DNA of 64,000 nt, from positions 1-64,000 of the forward strand of contig JAQUTL010000007.1 in NCBI GenBank assembly GCA_028709805.1, given 5' to 3'. Position numbers and translations under genes: made by a program. The notes under the pieces are model-generated. The model was not told where the DNA came from, did not search any database, and was given only the letters and a program-made list of their open reading frames with translations. Below, piece after piece: positions 8,749 through 16,304 of this stretch. The stretch's first letter is position 1. The number at the start of each line of letters is the position of its first letter. This stretch comes from Victivallaceae bacterium. GTDB taxonomy: Bacteria > Verrucomicrobiota > Lentisphaeria > Victivallales > Victivallaceae.

Positions 8749-9983
8749 TTTTCTTTCCCTCCAATGGTTAAAAGAAACTGTTCAATATTCGCAATCACAT
8801 ATTCGGGCGTTATCATGGCGCCGCATTCAAATCGCCGCATGGTCCCGGCATGGCGCGGACACTGCCAGAAATCGCTCAGATCAAACTCCTTGAAATCGTT
8901 CCAGCAGCCGTTGCAGACGTTGCGGTTGATGATCCGGTACGGCGTGTAAAATTCATTTACCGGCTTGGTAAAACCGGAGATCATCACCACCGGTATCCGG
9001 CACCCCCACGCCAGCCAGCTCAAGCCGCTGGAAAGTCCGATGAAAAAATCGGCATCCTTCAATAAATCTATCCGCTCCTGAAGCGGCTTGTCGCCCGTGA
9101 AATCCTCGGCGCCGTCGGGAATCCGCACGTTGCCGCCGGGAACCCGGCAAAGGCGGTCGCGGTCGATGCACAGGACGCGATAGCCGCGCTTTTTCAAAAA
9201 CGCCACCACCTCCTCCCAGCCGCCGGGATGATTCCAGCACTTCGCCATATTGGTGCTTTGAACCGCGATGCACACATATTTTTCCTTGATCTTGCGCGGC
9301 GCGGAAAGGTCGAACCGCGGCGGGATGTCCGCGTCGTCCACGCCGAGAATGTGCGCCGCCAGCCGGTGCAGCCCCACATACCGGTGATCGACCGGCTGAC
9401 AGTCGGTGTCGCCTATTTCAAACAAGCCGATTTTGTAGCAGGCGTAGGGCGACTCTTTTTCACACTCCTCGCGGGTGATGAATCGCATGGACGGATACTG
9501 TTTTTTGACGATTTCCGAAAACCACGGGGCAACGACGCAGACGATTTTACAGCCGGTCTTTTCCTGAAAACGTTCGACATAGCTGAACCAGCCGATGCTG
9601 TCTCCGAGGGTGTGAACCGGAAACTGGATCATCACGGGTTGGTCTTTGGCGTTGAAGTCGTGCATAAAAAGCAGCTTGTCGGTCTCCGGCTCGGAGATGA
9701 CCAGCCGAAAGTTGACGTAATATTTTTTCAGGCTTACCACGGTGGCGTTGGGCGGAGCGACGATTTCGTAAAGCAGGGATTTGGTGTCGAGATCGTTAAA
9801 CCTCAACAGGTAGTTTTTTCCGTTGTCCGGAGTGAACACGCGCAAGCCGTCATTAAAGTCGAAACGGATGCCGTCCACAGCCTCCTGGGTTCCGGTCGCG
9901 GGAATTTTGCCAAAGAAAATCTGCATGCCGCCCGCCGGCGCTTTTTCGCCGGCGCCGGCCGGCCGCTCATTGTCTGTAATCAT
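8745..9983 (-). CDS. TibC/BAHT-type O-heptosyltransferase for autotransporter-like proteins
   Basis: Protein of 412 residues. It resembles bacterial autotransporter heptosyltransferases (TibC, Aah; 'autotransporter strand-loop-strand O-heptosyltransferase'), which add ADP-heptose-derived sugars to serines of AIDA-like repeats in the cytoplasm. Supporting features: the GT-B-like C-half (VCIAVQSTNMAKCWNHPGGW, DFFIGLSSGLSWLAWG, PVVMISGFTKP) and a late cysteine set, C-x2-C then two further cysteines (about residues 352-390; NVCNGCW, FWQCPRH, FECGAMI), matching the iron-finger cysteines of TibC. The longer frame opens with TTG at 10019; I prefer ATG 9983, preceded by GAGGGTAACGCA. It lies just upstream of, and overlaps by 4 bp, the giant repeat protein gene, its likely acceptor. 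No heptose-biosynthesis genes are in the window. Confidence 0.85.
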   Translation of the reverse strand: MITDNERPAGAGEKAPAGGMQIFFGKIPATGTQEAVDGIRFDFNDGLRVFTPDNGKNYLLRFNDLDTKSLLYEIVAPPNATVVSLKKYYVNFRLVISEPETDKLLFMHDFNAKDQPVMIQFPVHTLGDSIGWFSYVERFQEKTGCKIVCVVAPWFSEIVKKQYPSMRFITREECEKESPYACYKIGLFEIGDTDCQPVDHRYVGLHRLAAHILGVDDADIPPRFDLSAPRKIKEKYVCIAVQSTNMAKCWNHPGGWEEVVAFLKKRGYRVLCIDRDRLCRVPGGNVRIPDGAEDFTGDKPLQERIDLLKDADFFIGLSSGLSWLAWGCRIPVVMISGFTKPVNEFYTPYRIINRNVCNGCWNDFKEFDLSDFWQCPRHAGTMRRFECGAMITPEYVIANIEQFLLTIGGKEK

Positions 9984-10439
9984 TGCGTTACCCTCTTTCA
10001 AATATGTTGGATGGCGCAAAAAAAAGGCACCTTGGTATACGCGGTATCAGCGTCACGCCAGTTCCCGAAAAATCTGCGCATACAGAAAACGCCCGATATA
10101 TGAGCGCCCCCCTTCAAGCGGCCCGATTTTCCGGTCCTTACTTTTGGCATTTTCTGATACCCGAAGTCCCGCTTAAAAAAGAAACCGATCCGCCTTTCAA
10201 CTTAAAGTTTTTTTCACTCTACCGAACCCGCACACGAAACACATTCACGGGGCGGTCTTTATAAAAACGCATAGAACAACCGTTGCGACTGTGAGGCCGC
10301 GACACCTTGTTCTTTGCGTTTTTCCCATCCCGCTCTTTTTTCCGTAAGCAGCAGCTCCGGATTCCCTCTCGCACGTCAACCCGAGAGGGAATCCGCCGGA
10401 TGGGACATATAATGCCCATCCCCCCTGAAATTCCGGATG
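9984..10439. other. intergenic region with two strong hairpins
   Basis: No gene seen. Two hairpins lie side by side: a perfect 13-bp stem at 10359-10371/10382-10394 and a 7-bp stem at 10398-10404/10415-10421. They follow the lipoprotein gene on the minus strand but lack a clean U-run, so they may terminate transcription inefficiently or protect the mRNA 3' end. The promoter for the heptosyltransferase operon should lie between 10000 and 10250; its boxes were not resolved. Confidence 0.45.
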
Positions 10440-10880
10440 TTACTTGACATCCTGCAGCACACCGGGGAAGCCGGTAGCCGTGCATTTGATGGTCTTGAAA
10501 ACAAAGAAATCGTTGGTGTCGACCACATACTTCGCACCGAGCAGCATGTCGGACTTTGCATTGGCACATGCGTTATAGGTGGCGCCGCGCTTGGCAACGT
10601 CAGCCGGATTGATCGACAAACTGAACGAATTGCTGCTCTGCTGCATGACAAAGGCGTCATCCGCAAAGTTGTTGACTCCCCAGGTGAAAATACCGAACAG
10701 GCAGTTGACCGTGGCTTCACCGGTGACAACGTTGTCCTGCTTCTGGATCACCGCTTCGTATTTTTTTTCAACTTTGACGTCCGGAGCATAGGCTCCCTGA
10801 CTGGTGTTCTGAGTGGCGCATCCAGACAGAATTGTCGATGCGACAAGCGCACCGCCGACAAGGAACATACTTTTCTTCAT
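10440..10880 (-). CDS. small lipoprotein, function unknown
   Basis: Protein of 146 residues. MKKSMFLVGGALVASTILSGC is a type II signal peptide with the lipobox LSGC, so the mature protein starts at a lipidated Cys and probably sits in an outer or inner membrane leaflet. The rest (LFGIFTWGVNNFADDAFV, YNACANAKSDMLLGAKYVVD) resembles small lipoproteins of the TRL/'DUF'-type with a central hydrophobic Gly-Trp segment, but I cannot name the family. ATG 10880 is preceded by AAGGAGCGTTAAA; longer upstream in-frame starts would spoil the signal peptide. It may be the last gene of a run with the DUF805 and beta-helix genes. Confidence 0.75.
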   Translation of the reverse strand: MKKSMFLVGGALVASTILSGCATQNTSQGAYAPDVKVEKKYEAVIQKQDNVVTGEATVNCLFGIFTWGVNNFADDAFVMQQSSNSFSLSINPADVAKRGATYNACANAKSDMLLGAKYVVDTNDFFVFKTIKCTATGFPGVLQDVK

Positions 10881-10939
10881 TTTAACGCTCCTTATGCGTT
10901 GGGTGATATATATTGAATTCAGGCGTTTCCCGAATCCAA

Positions 10940-11299
10940 TCATTTTACACTCGCTCCATATTGATTTGCCGCCTCATCTCCGGGCTTGGCACAGAGCACC
11001 AGAAGAATAATCACCCCGAACAGCGGGATCAACGAGATCAACTGAAGCCAGCCGGATTTGCCAATGTCATGCAGACGACGTGCCGTACACGCCAGACTCG
11101 GCAATAAAATTGCCAACAAAAACAACCCGGACAACACCCGTATGCCGATGACGGAATCCACGATTCCGAGCAAAAAATTGACGATAAATACCGCCAGCAC
11201 AAACTGCCAGAATTCCGCACGTCCGGCGCGTCCGTTAACGCATAAATATTTGTCCGTCACGATTTTTTTGGCATTGTCAACAAGCGATTGAACTGTCAT
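10940..11299 (-). CDS. DUF805 family inner-membrane protein
   Basis: Protein of 119 residues. The order RAGRAEFWQF, hydrophobic helices, then ARRLHDIGKSGWLQLI, LIPLFG and a final helix with CAKPGD is diagnostic of DUF805 membrane proteins (E. coli YhaH-like), whose function is unknown. Three to four membrane helices are expected. An ATG at 11329 would overlap the preceding gene's stop but has no ribosome-binding site; ATG 11299 follows AAAGAC. It sits directly after the beta-helix gene, so the two are probably cotranscribed. Confidence 0.8.
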   Translation of the reverse strand: MTVQSLVDNAKKIVTDKYLCVNGRAGRAEFWQFVLAVFIVNFLLGIVDSVIGIRVLSGLFLLAILLPSLACTARRLHDIGKSGWLQLISLIPLFGVIILLVLCAKPGDEAANQYGASVK

Positions 11300-11316
11300 T
11301 TTTTTGTCTTTCTTTT

Positions 11317-12684
11317 TTATTGGTTGCATCGTGGAATTTGTGCGCCGGCATTTTCCATGACGCCAAAAAGTTTCAACGCATCTTCCATGGGATAACGGTT
11401 CGCATACATGTCACACTTCGTGGTGATTGTGCCTTGCCGGGGCAACCCGAGAGCACTGCGAAGCGCGTTGCATTTATCGTCATCAAGCTTCGTGCTTTCC
11501 GAATACTTCATCGAAAGAAAGGCGTTTAAATACCGCGCGTTGATGCGTCCGGCAAAAACAGAGGGATCGCCTAAATCAACATTGCCGCTGATCGACTCAA
11601 TGCCATCGGTTCCTTCCAAATCTTCAAAACCATCGACACGCACCTTGGCAATGGAGGGAGAAATGGTCATTTGCACATCCGATTCCCGGTTGAGGAAAAA
11701 GACGTTGTTATCCAGTTTGGTCTTTTTCTTCTTGGGGTCGCCCTTGGTGTTGTCGAATCCGGTCAGTACATTCAATCCGATAATATTGTCATGGATATTG
11801 GCATTGACTCCGGCATTGGTGCGCACCCCAAAGCCCATGTCCCCGAGATCGTTCAGCCGGCTCCACGTGAAAAGCACCGTATTGTTGGCGCATTCCCATT
11901 CCAGCGGCACATCGGGATGGGTGCAGCAGACATTCAGCGCAATCATCCGGTTGTTGCAAAAAACATTGTTAACCGTGGTAACTTTGCCTTTGTGCCAATT
12001 CAGACACAGCGCCATATTGGAGCCGTTGACAAAGGTGCAGTTGCGGATGGTGATATCGCCTTCGCCGCGCGAGGCTGTCGCGGAATAAATGGAGTAGCGC
12101 TTGGCGCTGACGCATTTATCCTTGGGGTTCTTGGCCGGACCCTCCAGCCACATGCCGGTGTCAAAGCCTTCCGGTTTGCCCTTTTCCGCATGGAAACTGG
12201 AAGCAAACCCGTCGTCAAAGATGATTCCGTCGATTGCGATGTCAAAGCCCTTCGGAGCCTTGGCCGGAGTTTTTTCAAATTCGATATGCAGCAGGCCGAG
12301 TCCCGATCCTTTTTTGTCATTGTTTTCATTGGCCGGCTGTAACATTGTTTTGTATATTAAAGGATCGCGTCGGGAAAAATCAGATGAATAACCGCCGATG
12401 AGAGAAACCGGATTGGACATCAAAAACCAGCCGCATTTCATTTTGCCGGGATAGTTTCCCTCGGCAATGTGGATGACATCACCGACTTGAGCGCTTTCAA
12501 GCGCCTTCCACAAGTTTTTGAACGGAGTTTCCCGGCTTCCTGCGTTCTTGTTGTTGCCCGCAGAGAGCGACACATACCAATCTCCCGCCACAACTTGAAA
12601 CGCGGCGCCAAGCAGAACAACTGCCGATAGGAGTAACGATATAGCGTACATTTCCGTCCCTTTCGTTTTTTGATAAGCATTCAT
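11317..12684 (-). CDS. secreted right-handed beta-helix protein
   Basis: Protein of 455 residues with an N-terminal signal peptide (SLLLSAVVLLGAAFQVVAGDWYV). The early block GDWYVSLSAGNNKNAGSRETPFKNLWKALESAQVGD is the DUF1565-type opening of parallel beta-helix proteins. Later turns (ITIRNCTFVNGSNMALCL, TTVNNVFCNN, NIHDNIIGLNVLTGFDN, KLDNNVFF) are the stacked coils of a pectate-lyase-like helix. Such proteins in PVC bacteria often bind or cleave polysaccharides, but no catalytic residues can be assigned. Starts at 12684 (after AAGGGCG) and 12651 (after AAGGGACGG) both have good ribosome-binding sites. It is divergent from the GntR/LacI-type regulator across about 150 bp, which may control it. 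Confidence 0.7.
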   Translation of the reverse strand: MNAYQKTKGTEMYAISLLLSAVVLLGAAFQVVAGDWYVSLSAGNNKNAGSRETPFKNLWKALESAQVGDVIHIAEGNYPGKMKCGWFLMSNPVSLIGGYSSDFSRRDPLIYKTMLQPANENNDKKGSGLGLLHIEFEKTPAKAPKGFDIAIDGIIFDDGFASSFHAEKGKPEGFDTGMWLEGPAKNPKDKCVSAKRYSIYSATASRGEGDITIRNCTFVNGSNMALCLNWHKGKVTTVNNVFCNNRMIALNVCCTHPDVPLEWECANNTVLFTWSRLNDLGDMGFGVRTNAGVNANIHDNIIGLNVLTGFDNTKGDPKKKKTKLDNNVFFLNRESDVQMTISPSIAKVRVDGFEDLEGTDGIESISGNVDLGDPSVFAGRINARYLNAFLSMKYSESTKLDDDKCNALRSALGLPRQGTITTKCDMYANRYPMEDALKLFGVMENAGAQIPRCNQ

Positions 12685-12744
12685 TTCGCCCTTGCATAAA
12701 AAATATATCCTATAAAAAACAATATGTCAAGGGCATAAATATCC

Positions 12745-12758
12745 AAAATAGCTATTTT
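12745..12758. promoter_or_regulatory. perfect 14-bp palindrome, candidate operator
   Basis: AAAATAGCTATTTT is a perfect palindrome in the divergent promoter region between the beta-helix gene and the regulator gene. Its size and symmetry suit a dimeric winged-helix or LacI-type protein. Assignment to the adjacent regulator rests on position only. Confidence 0.4.
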
Positions 12759-12833
12759 TGTATTATTGCCTTTTCGCTCTTGTATTTTTACGTTTAATGT
12801 GGTATATTTATTTCATGTCAAAAGGGACATTCT

Positions 12834-13895
12834 ATGAAGCAGGCACCGGCAAAGAGCAATCAGGATTTCCACGCGTTTCAACCGCTCTATAAGAGACTGG
12901 CCGAGCAGATTTCCGCCCAAATTTTGTCAGAAGAGCTGGAAGACGGAAAGTTTTTCTGCACGTTGAATGATTTGTGTGAAAAACATATCGCCTCCATCAC
13001 CACGGTGCGAAAAGCCGTCGCGTTGCTGACAGCCCAGGGAATTATTTCGTGCAAGGCCGGAGAAGGCATCATCATTGAAGATATTGAATCGTTGCGCCGT
13101 ATGACTTCGCTGCGCTGCCGGGTGCTTTTGCTGCATCACCACTACCGCAAAAAGGTGAATGATTTTTTTGAATTGCGTTTAAGTGCGCTCTGTCAAGGCT
13201 TTTCCTTGCACGATGTCGCAGCGCAGATGATTTACCGGGAGGCGCTTGATGATGAAAACACGCTGGCGTTCTATTGGAATTCCTGTGCCGGGATTGTCTG
13301 TGGCCGCACCATGGTCAAAGAGGTGTTGACCGCCTGTCAAACGCACGGGATGCGGCAGGTGATGGTGGTCAATCCACCGGCCAATATCATTCTGCCGGAA
13401 AATTTTCACCCCGTGTATTACGATTTTGATGGACTGGTCCGGCAGTCGGTGGAATTCCTCCGGCAAACCAGCTGCCGGAAAATCATCATGCTCAGGAATG
13501 ACCCCGTTATTGTTCCGCCGGCCGGCATTGAGGTGATTGATTTAAAGGAGTATCCTTCGGTGGCGGTGGGGCGGGCATACTCTGACCGATTGTTGAATGA
13601 ACCGGAAGACACCTGTTTCTGGGTGACGGACGACTTTGTCGGGATGGGAATGTATGACGGATTCCGCAGTCGCGGCATTGACTTGAATAGCTCCCGGCGA
13701 CTTCTGGTAAATTCGTCTCCCTCGCGGCTGTTGACGGAAGAACTCGGAATTGCCACAATCGGTTTTTGTCCCATGCGCATCGGAGAGGAGGCCGCGGCCT
13801 ATTTTTCCCGCATTTTGAAGTCGGCGGATGCGGATGATACTCCGCCGGTCATTGCCCCGACGGCGAACGCGCCGGCGGCGTCCGCGAGCCGGTAG
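12834..13895 (+). CDS. GntR-type transcriptional regulator with LacI-type sensor domain
   Basis: Protein of 353 residues. Residues 15-85 form a GntR winged helix (YKRLAEQISAQILSEELEDG, ITTVRKAVALLTAQGII); residues about 95-330 look like a periplasmic-binding-protein-type sensor (CAGIVCGRTMV, VMVVNPPANIILP, TCFWVTDDFVGMGMYDGF, IATIGFCPMRIGEEAAAYF). This architecture is typical of sugar-responsive regulators in PVC and Firmicutes genomes. ATG follows AAAGGGACATTCT. The last about 25 residues (ADADDTPPVIAPTANAPAAS) are not native. They are the antisense of a surface-protein gene fragment whose coding strand runs the other way from about 14050, so the 3' end was replaced by a rearrangement at about 13822. 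The sensor domain is almost complete, so the protein may still work. Confidence 0.75.
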   Translation: MKQAPAKSNQDFHAFQPLYKRLAEQISAQILSEELEDGKFFCTLNDLCEKHIASITTVRKAVALLTAQGIISCKAGEGIIIEDIESLRRMTSLRCRVLLLHHHYRKKVNDFFELRLSALCQGFSLHDVAAQMIYREALDDENTLAFYWNSCAGIVCGRTMVKEVLTACQTHGMRQVMVVNPPANIILPENFHPVYYDFDGLVRQSVEFLRQTSCRKIIMLRNDPVIVPPAGIEVIDLKEYPSVAVGRAYSDRLLNEPEDTCFWVTDDFVGMGMYDGFRSRGIDLNSSRRLLVNSSPSRLLTEELGIATIGFCPMRIGEEAAAYFSRILKSADADDTPPVIAPTANAPAASASR

Positions 13896-14105
13896 TCCCC
13901 CTTGTCCTGATCGGTGTCAACGGTCACGGCATATGACAGCGCCGAACCCAGCGCCAAGTCGTTGAGAATCACCCCGTCTTCCGGCTTGAGACCGGAAAGG
14001 TCAAAATTCAACTTCGCTTCGTCCGCATCCACCGCTCCGGTCGCGGTCATGATGCAACCAACTTAATCGTTCCGGTCAAAATCGCGCCCGCCTCCACCTG
14101 CAAAT
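13822..14105 (-). pseudogene. fragment of an AIDA-like repeat (passenger) protein gene
   Basis: The minus strand reads LQVEAGAILTGTIKLVAS, then a frameshift at about 14050, then TATGAVDADEAKLNFDLSGL, ILNDLALGSALSYAVTV, DYRLADAAGAFAVGAM. This strand-loop-strand pattern with an FDLSGLKPED turn is typical of AIDA-like passenger repeats of giant surface proteins. It has no start and no proper end, and its 3' end is joined to the regulator gene. It indicates a lost third giant repeat-protein gene. Confidence 0.6.
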
Positions 14106-14118
14106 ACTGCGCGGTGTG

Positions 14119-14445
14119 GATAGCACAAGCATAAAGGCACATCCAGATGGCACCGGGGCTTTAAAAAAGTGGAAAACAGGGGATTGGGCGTTCGCGCGGT
14201 GGACTTACAACAAAAATTCATATGGTCACCGCATCTGACCGTGCGGCTGTTTCGTTCTCGCTCCCGGCGGGAAATATCGGCGATGGGCCGGAAGGACGAA
14301 AATTGTTAATTTTTACGGCCGCGAATGCCGCGCACAAATTCGTTTTAATGGATCGGGCCTATGAGGGTGATGCAACCAGAAATACGGCAGTGGAATTGGG
14401 TTACATTCCGGTTGTCCCACCCAAGAAGAATCGAAAAAAGCTGGG
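14119..14445 (+). pseudogene. IS5-family transposase fragment
   Basis: The frame at 14119 reads DSTSIKAHPDGTGALKK, the catalytic-aspartate block of IS5-family transposases. After a frameshift near 14170 it continues as KIHMVTASDRAAVSFSL, PEGRKLL, VLMDRAYEGDATRNTAVELG and VVPPKKNRKK. The N-terminus and the final catalytic glutamate region are missing. The right edge is cut at about 14443 where the degraded integrative element begins, so either the IS was interrupted by it or the junction formed by deletion. Confidence 0.7.
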
Positions 14446-14588
14446 GGAATATAGGGTGGAGATGTGCGATGTGCGATAATAACGTTATATATAAATTTAT
14501 ATATAGAGAGAGCAACCGGGCGGGGCGGTTTTTTAGGGTAATTTGGCACCCCGTGAAAAAAGCAACCGGGTAACCCGGTTTTAATGGG

Positions 14589-14999
14589 GTGTCCTTAAAG
14601 AAAATGGAGAACGCGCACATAGATATGGCTATCAAAGATAGCGATCTGTTACAGCCGTCCTCCAAATATAGAGTATCACAAGTTGTGGTCTTTGTCAAGG
14701 CCGAAGAAAACGCAAAGGATAAAAATAAAAGGCTCGGCTATACCGTTATCCGGCAAGCCGAGCAGGGCCAGTCACAGCTTGACGCAACACAGTCGCTGGT
14801 CGCTACCCCGGACACCCCTAATGATGTTGCAGGCCACATCCGGCTAACTGATTCTAAAATAGTGCGTGTTGCGGACAATGTCAAGAGCAAAATTGAAAAA
14901 AAGATGAAAAAATATCCGGAAGAGCACCAGTCCCGTCCGGAAAGCCCGCCGCCGGAGCGCCGCCCGCTTGCCGGAAAAGCACCCTTAGCCCCCACTTGA
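14589..14999 (+). CDS. conserved hypothetical protein of the integrative element (remnant copy)
   Basis: Protein of up to 136 residues from a GTG start, nearly identical from KYRVSQVVVFVK to the C-terminal KAPLAPT with the protein encoded at 19579-20064 in the intact island. The first about 24 residues differ because the upstream DNA has an indel. The body is hydrophilic with charged helices (NVKSKIEKKMKKYPEEHQ) and a Pro-rich tail (ESPPPERRPLAG). Function unknown. Low divergence between copies suggests recent separation or selection. It may be an orphan without its proper start. Confidence 0.45.
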   Translation: MSLKKMENAHIDMAIKDSDLLQPSSKYRVSQVVVFVKAEENAKDKNKRLGYTVIRQAEQGQSQLDATQSLVATPDTPNDVAGHIRLTDSKIVRVADNVKSKIEKKMKKYPEEHQSRPESPPPERRPLAGKAPLAPT

Positions 15000-15040
15000 G
15001 CATAAAGTGATTGGCAAAACGCCAAACAGTCGGCGGCGAA

Positions 15041-15062
15041 TGGCCAAGTAATGGTCAAGTAA
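15041..15062 (+). promoter_or_regulatory. paired arm-like sites in the element remnant
   Basis: Two adjacent 11-mers, TGGCCAAGTAA then TGGTCAAGTAA. The same pair recurs inverted at 15237-15268 and at three places in the intact island. They are candidate integrase arm-binding sites. Confidence 0.45.
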
Positions 15063-15236
15063 CGCCGCCGGAACGCAACGGCACAGCGGCGGTTTGCAGA
15101 ACGCGAACCGTCAAGCCGGGTATCGTCAATGCGGCGATACCTCCCCCGCCGCCGCCGAAAGCGTTTTCCGGCCCCCGCCCCCGGTAAAATGGTCCAGCAA
15201 GCCCCTTAGCCCACCCTCGGCTCACCCTCATAATTT

Positions 15237-15268
15237 TACTTGACCATTACTTGACCATTCGACCATTA
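15237..15268 (-). promoter_or_regulatory. paired arm-like sites in the element remnant, inverted
   Basis: Two copies of TTACTTGACCA in tandem, followed by a partial third (TTCGACCATT). They lie about 95 bp from the tRNA-Thr 3' end and match the sites at 19312-19342 near tRNA-Lys. Confidence 0.45.
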
Positions 15269-15362
15269 TGTAGTAGGAAAACAACGGAAAAAAAGGGTAA
15301 AAACAGGACAGGACACCGAATGGCATTTTGAAGACAAATCCTTGATTGTCAACAGGCTAAAA

Positions 15363-15437
15363 TGGAGCCGGCTGTCGGAGTCGAACCGACGACCTGATGA
15401 TTACAAGTCAGCTGCTCTACCACTGAGCTAAGCCGGC
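15363..15437 (-). tRNA. tRNA-Thr (anticodon TGT)
   Basis: Reads GCCGGCT...AGCCGGC with discriminator T and encoded CCA. D-stem GCTC/GAGC, anticodon loop CTTGTAA, T-arm GTCGG TTCGACT CCGAC. The anticodon stem GCTGA/TCATC has one C-U mismatch. It lies 3 bp after the stop of the zinc-ribbon gene on the same strand and is probably cotranscribed with it. Its 3' end faces the element remnant. Confidence 0.93.
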
Positions 15438-15440
15438 GGC

Positions 15441-15677
15441 TTAGTGCGGACGCCGGCCGTCCGGCCGGGTGTTGGTGAATACAGACATCCAATTCTGAAC
15501 CATCGGATCCACCACAAAATCGTCCAACTCGCTGTTCCGCTCCAACACAAAGTTGCAGTAGGGACAACTGTTGAAGGAGTCCAGATCGGCCGGCGACAAC
15601 AGCTCCCCGCACTTCGGACAGCGGACAAATCGCCCCTGAACCTCCTCATGCGTAGTGAATTTGTATTTTTTTGCCAT
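15441..15677 (-). CDS. zinc-ribbon protein
   Basis: Protein of 78 residues. Two CxxC knuckles (RCPKCGELL and SCPYCNFVL, about residues 20-42) form a rubredoxin-like zinc ribbon, followed by an acidic tail (NSELDDFVVDPMVQNW). The family is not recognisable; similar small zinc ribbons occur next to translation genes. I take the start as ATG 15677 (MAKKYKF), downstream of AAGGAG at a wide spacing; an ATG at 15704 would add nine residues. A strong promoter lies just upstream, and tRNA-Thr follows within 3 bp. Confidence 0.65.
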   Translation of the reverse strand: MAKKYKFTTHEEVQGRFVRCPKCGELLSPADLDSFNSCPYCNFVLERNSELDDFVVDPMVQNWMSVFTNTRPDGRRPH

Positions 15678-15712
15678 GGTCTTTCGACACTCCTTTCTTT
15701 GCACTTGGTATT

Positions 15713-15741
15713 ATTATAGCACTTTTTCTTAAAAAAACCAA
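15713..15741 (-). promoter_or_regulatory. sigma-70-type promoter for the zinc-ribbon gene and tRNA-Thr
   Basis: On the minus strand TTGGTT (15741-15736), a 17-bp spacer, then TATAAT (15718-15713). The -10 is a perfect match; transcription would start at about 15705. Confidence 0.6.
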
Positions 15742-15850
15742 TCCTTTTTTCATTAAAAACCGTTTCTGCGGTGGAATCGGCGGCGTTGGCGGATTATATT
15801 ATTTCATATGCAGGTATGACAGAGTACTCAAAACCCAAAAGGAACCTATC

Positions 15851-16213
15851 ATGAAAAAGCGTTTGCGCAAGAAGCTCAAAATAGCCGAATTCAAGGAACT
15901 CGGATTCTTTGTCACCGGAACCTTCAATCCGGTCGAAGAAGTCGAACTGGATATTTTCTTCCAGAAACTGGTCGAATTCGCCGAATCGAAGGACATGCAG
16001 TGCGGCGGAGGATACAACACCGAAGAGTTTGAAATCTTCATCAACACCGGCAAGGCCGGTGATAACAACGAGGCGCTGCGCAAGGAGTTTGTCGCGCTGG
16101 TGGAAGCGGCCAAGAAGGAGATCAAGGAATTCGAGGCCACCGAGCTTATCGACGCCTATTACGAAGACGCCGACGGGCATGACGATGACGGCGAATGCGG
16201 TTGCTGTCACTAA
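15851..16213 (+). CDS. yggL: YggL/DUF469-family 50S ribosome-binding protein
   Basis: Protein of 120 residues. The N-terminus MKKRLRKKLKIAEFKELGF matches the YggL/DUF469 signature RLRKK..I.EFQELGF; the middle has the family's GGGY..EEFEIFI pattern and the end carries an Asp-rich, GECGCCH tail that E. coli YggL lacks, possibly metal-binding. E. coli YggL binds the 50S subunit. ATG 15851 follows AAAGGAACCTATC. Divergent from the zinc-ribbon/tRNA-Thr unit. Confidence 0.8.
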   Translation: MKKRLRKKLKIAEFKELGFFVTGTFNPVEEVELDIFFQKLVEFAESKDMQCGGGYNTEEFEIFINTGKAGDNNEALRKEFVALVEAAKKEIKEFEATELIDAYYEDADGHDDDGECGCCH

Positions 16214-16304
16214 TATGTCTCTATTCCGCCGCCCGGCCGCATATATATCGCGGCCGCGCGGCGTTTTTGTCGTTTGAAAACTGTAAAAATGCGGAGGTGA
16301 AGCC

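Larger units (their letters stand above)
14443..15303 (-). mobile_element. remnant end of a sister integrative element at tRNA-Thr
   Basis: This segment is the inverted counterpart of 19274-20234, the tRNA-proximal end of the intact island. From 14657 to 15303 the two differ by only scattered substitutions. From 14443 to 14657 homology continues through the AT-rich tract, the AACCGGGT palindrome (14564-14580) and a shortened version of the TGTGCG repeats, with indels. It carries the same paired arm-like sites (15041-15062 and 15237-15268). It ends about 60 bp from the 3' end of tRNA-Thr, as expected if a related element had integrated there and the rest, including the integrase, was deleted. 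Confidence 0.7.
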
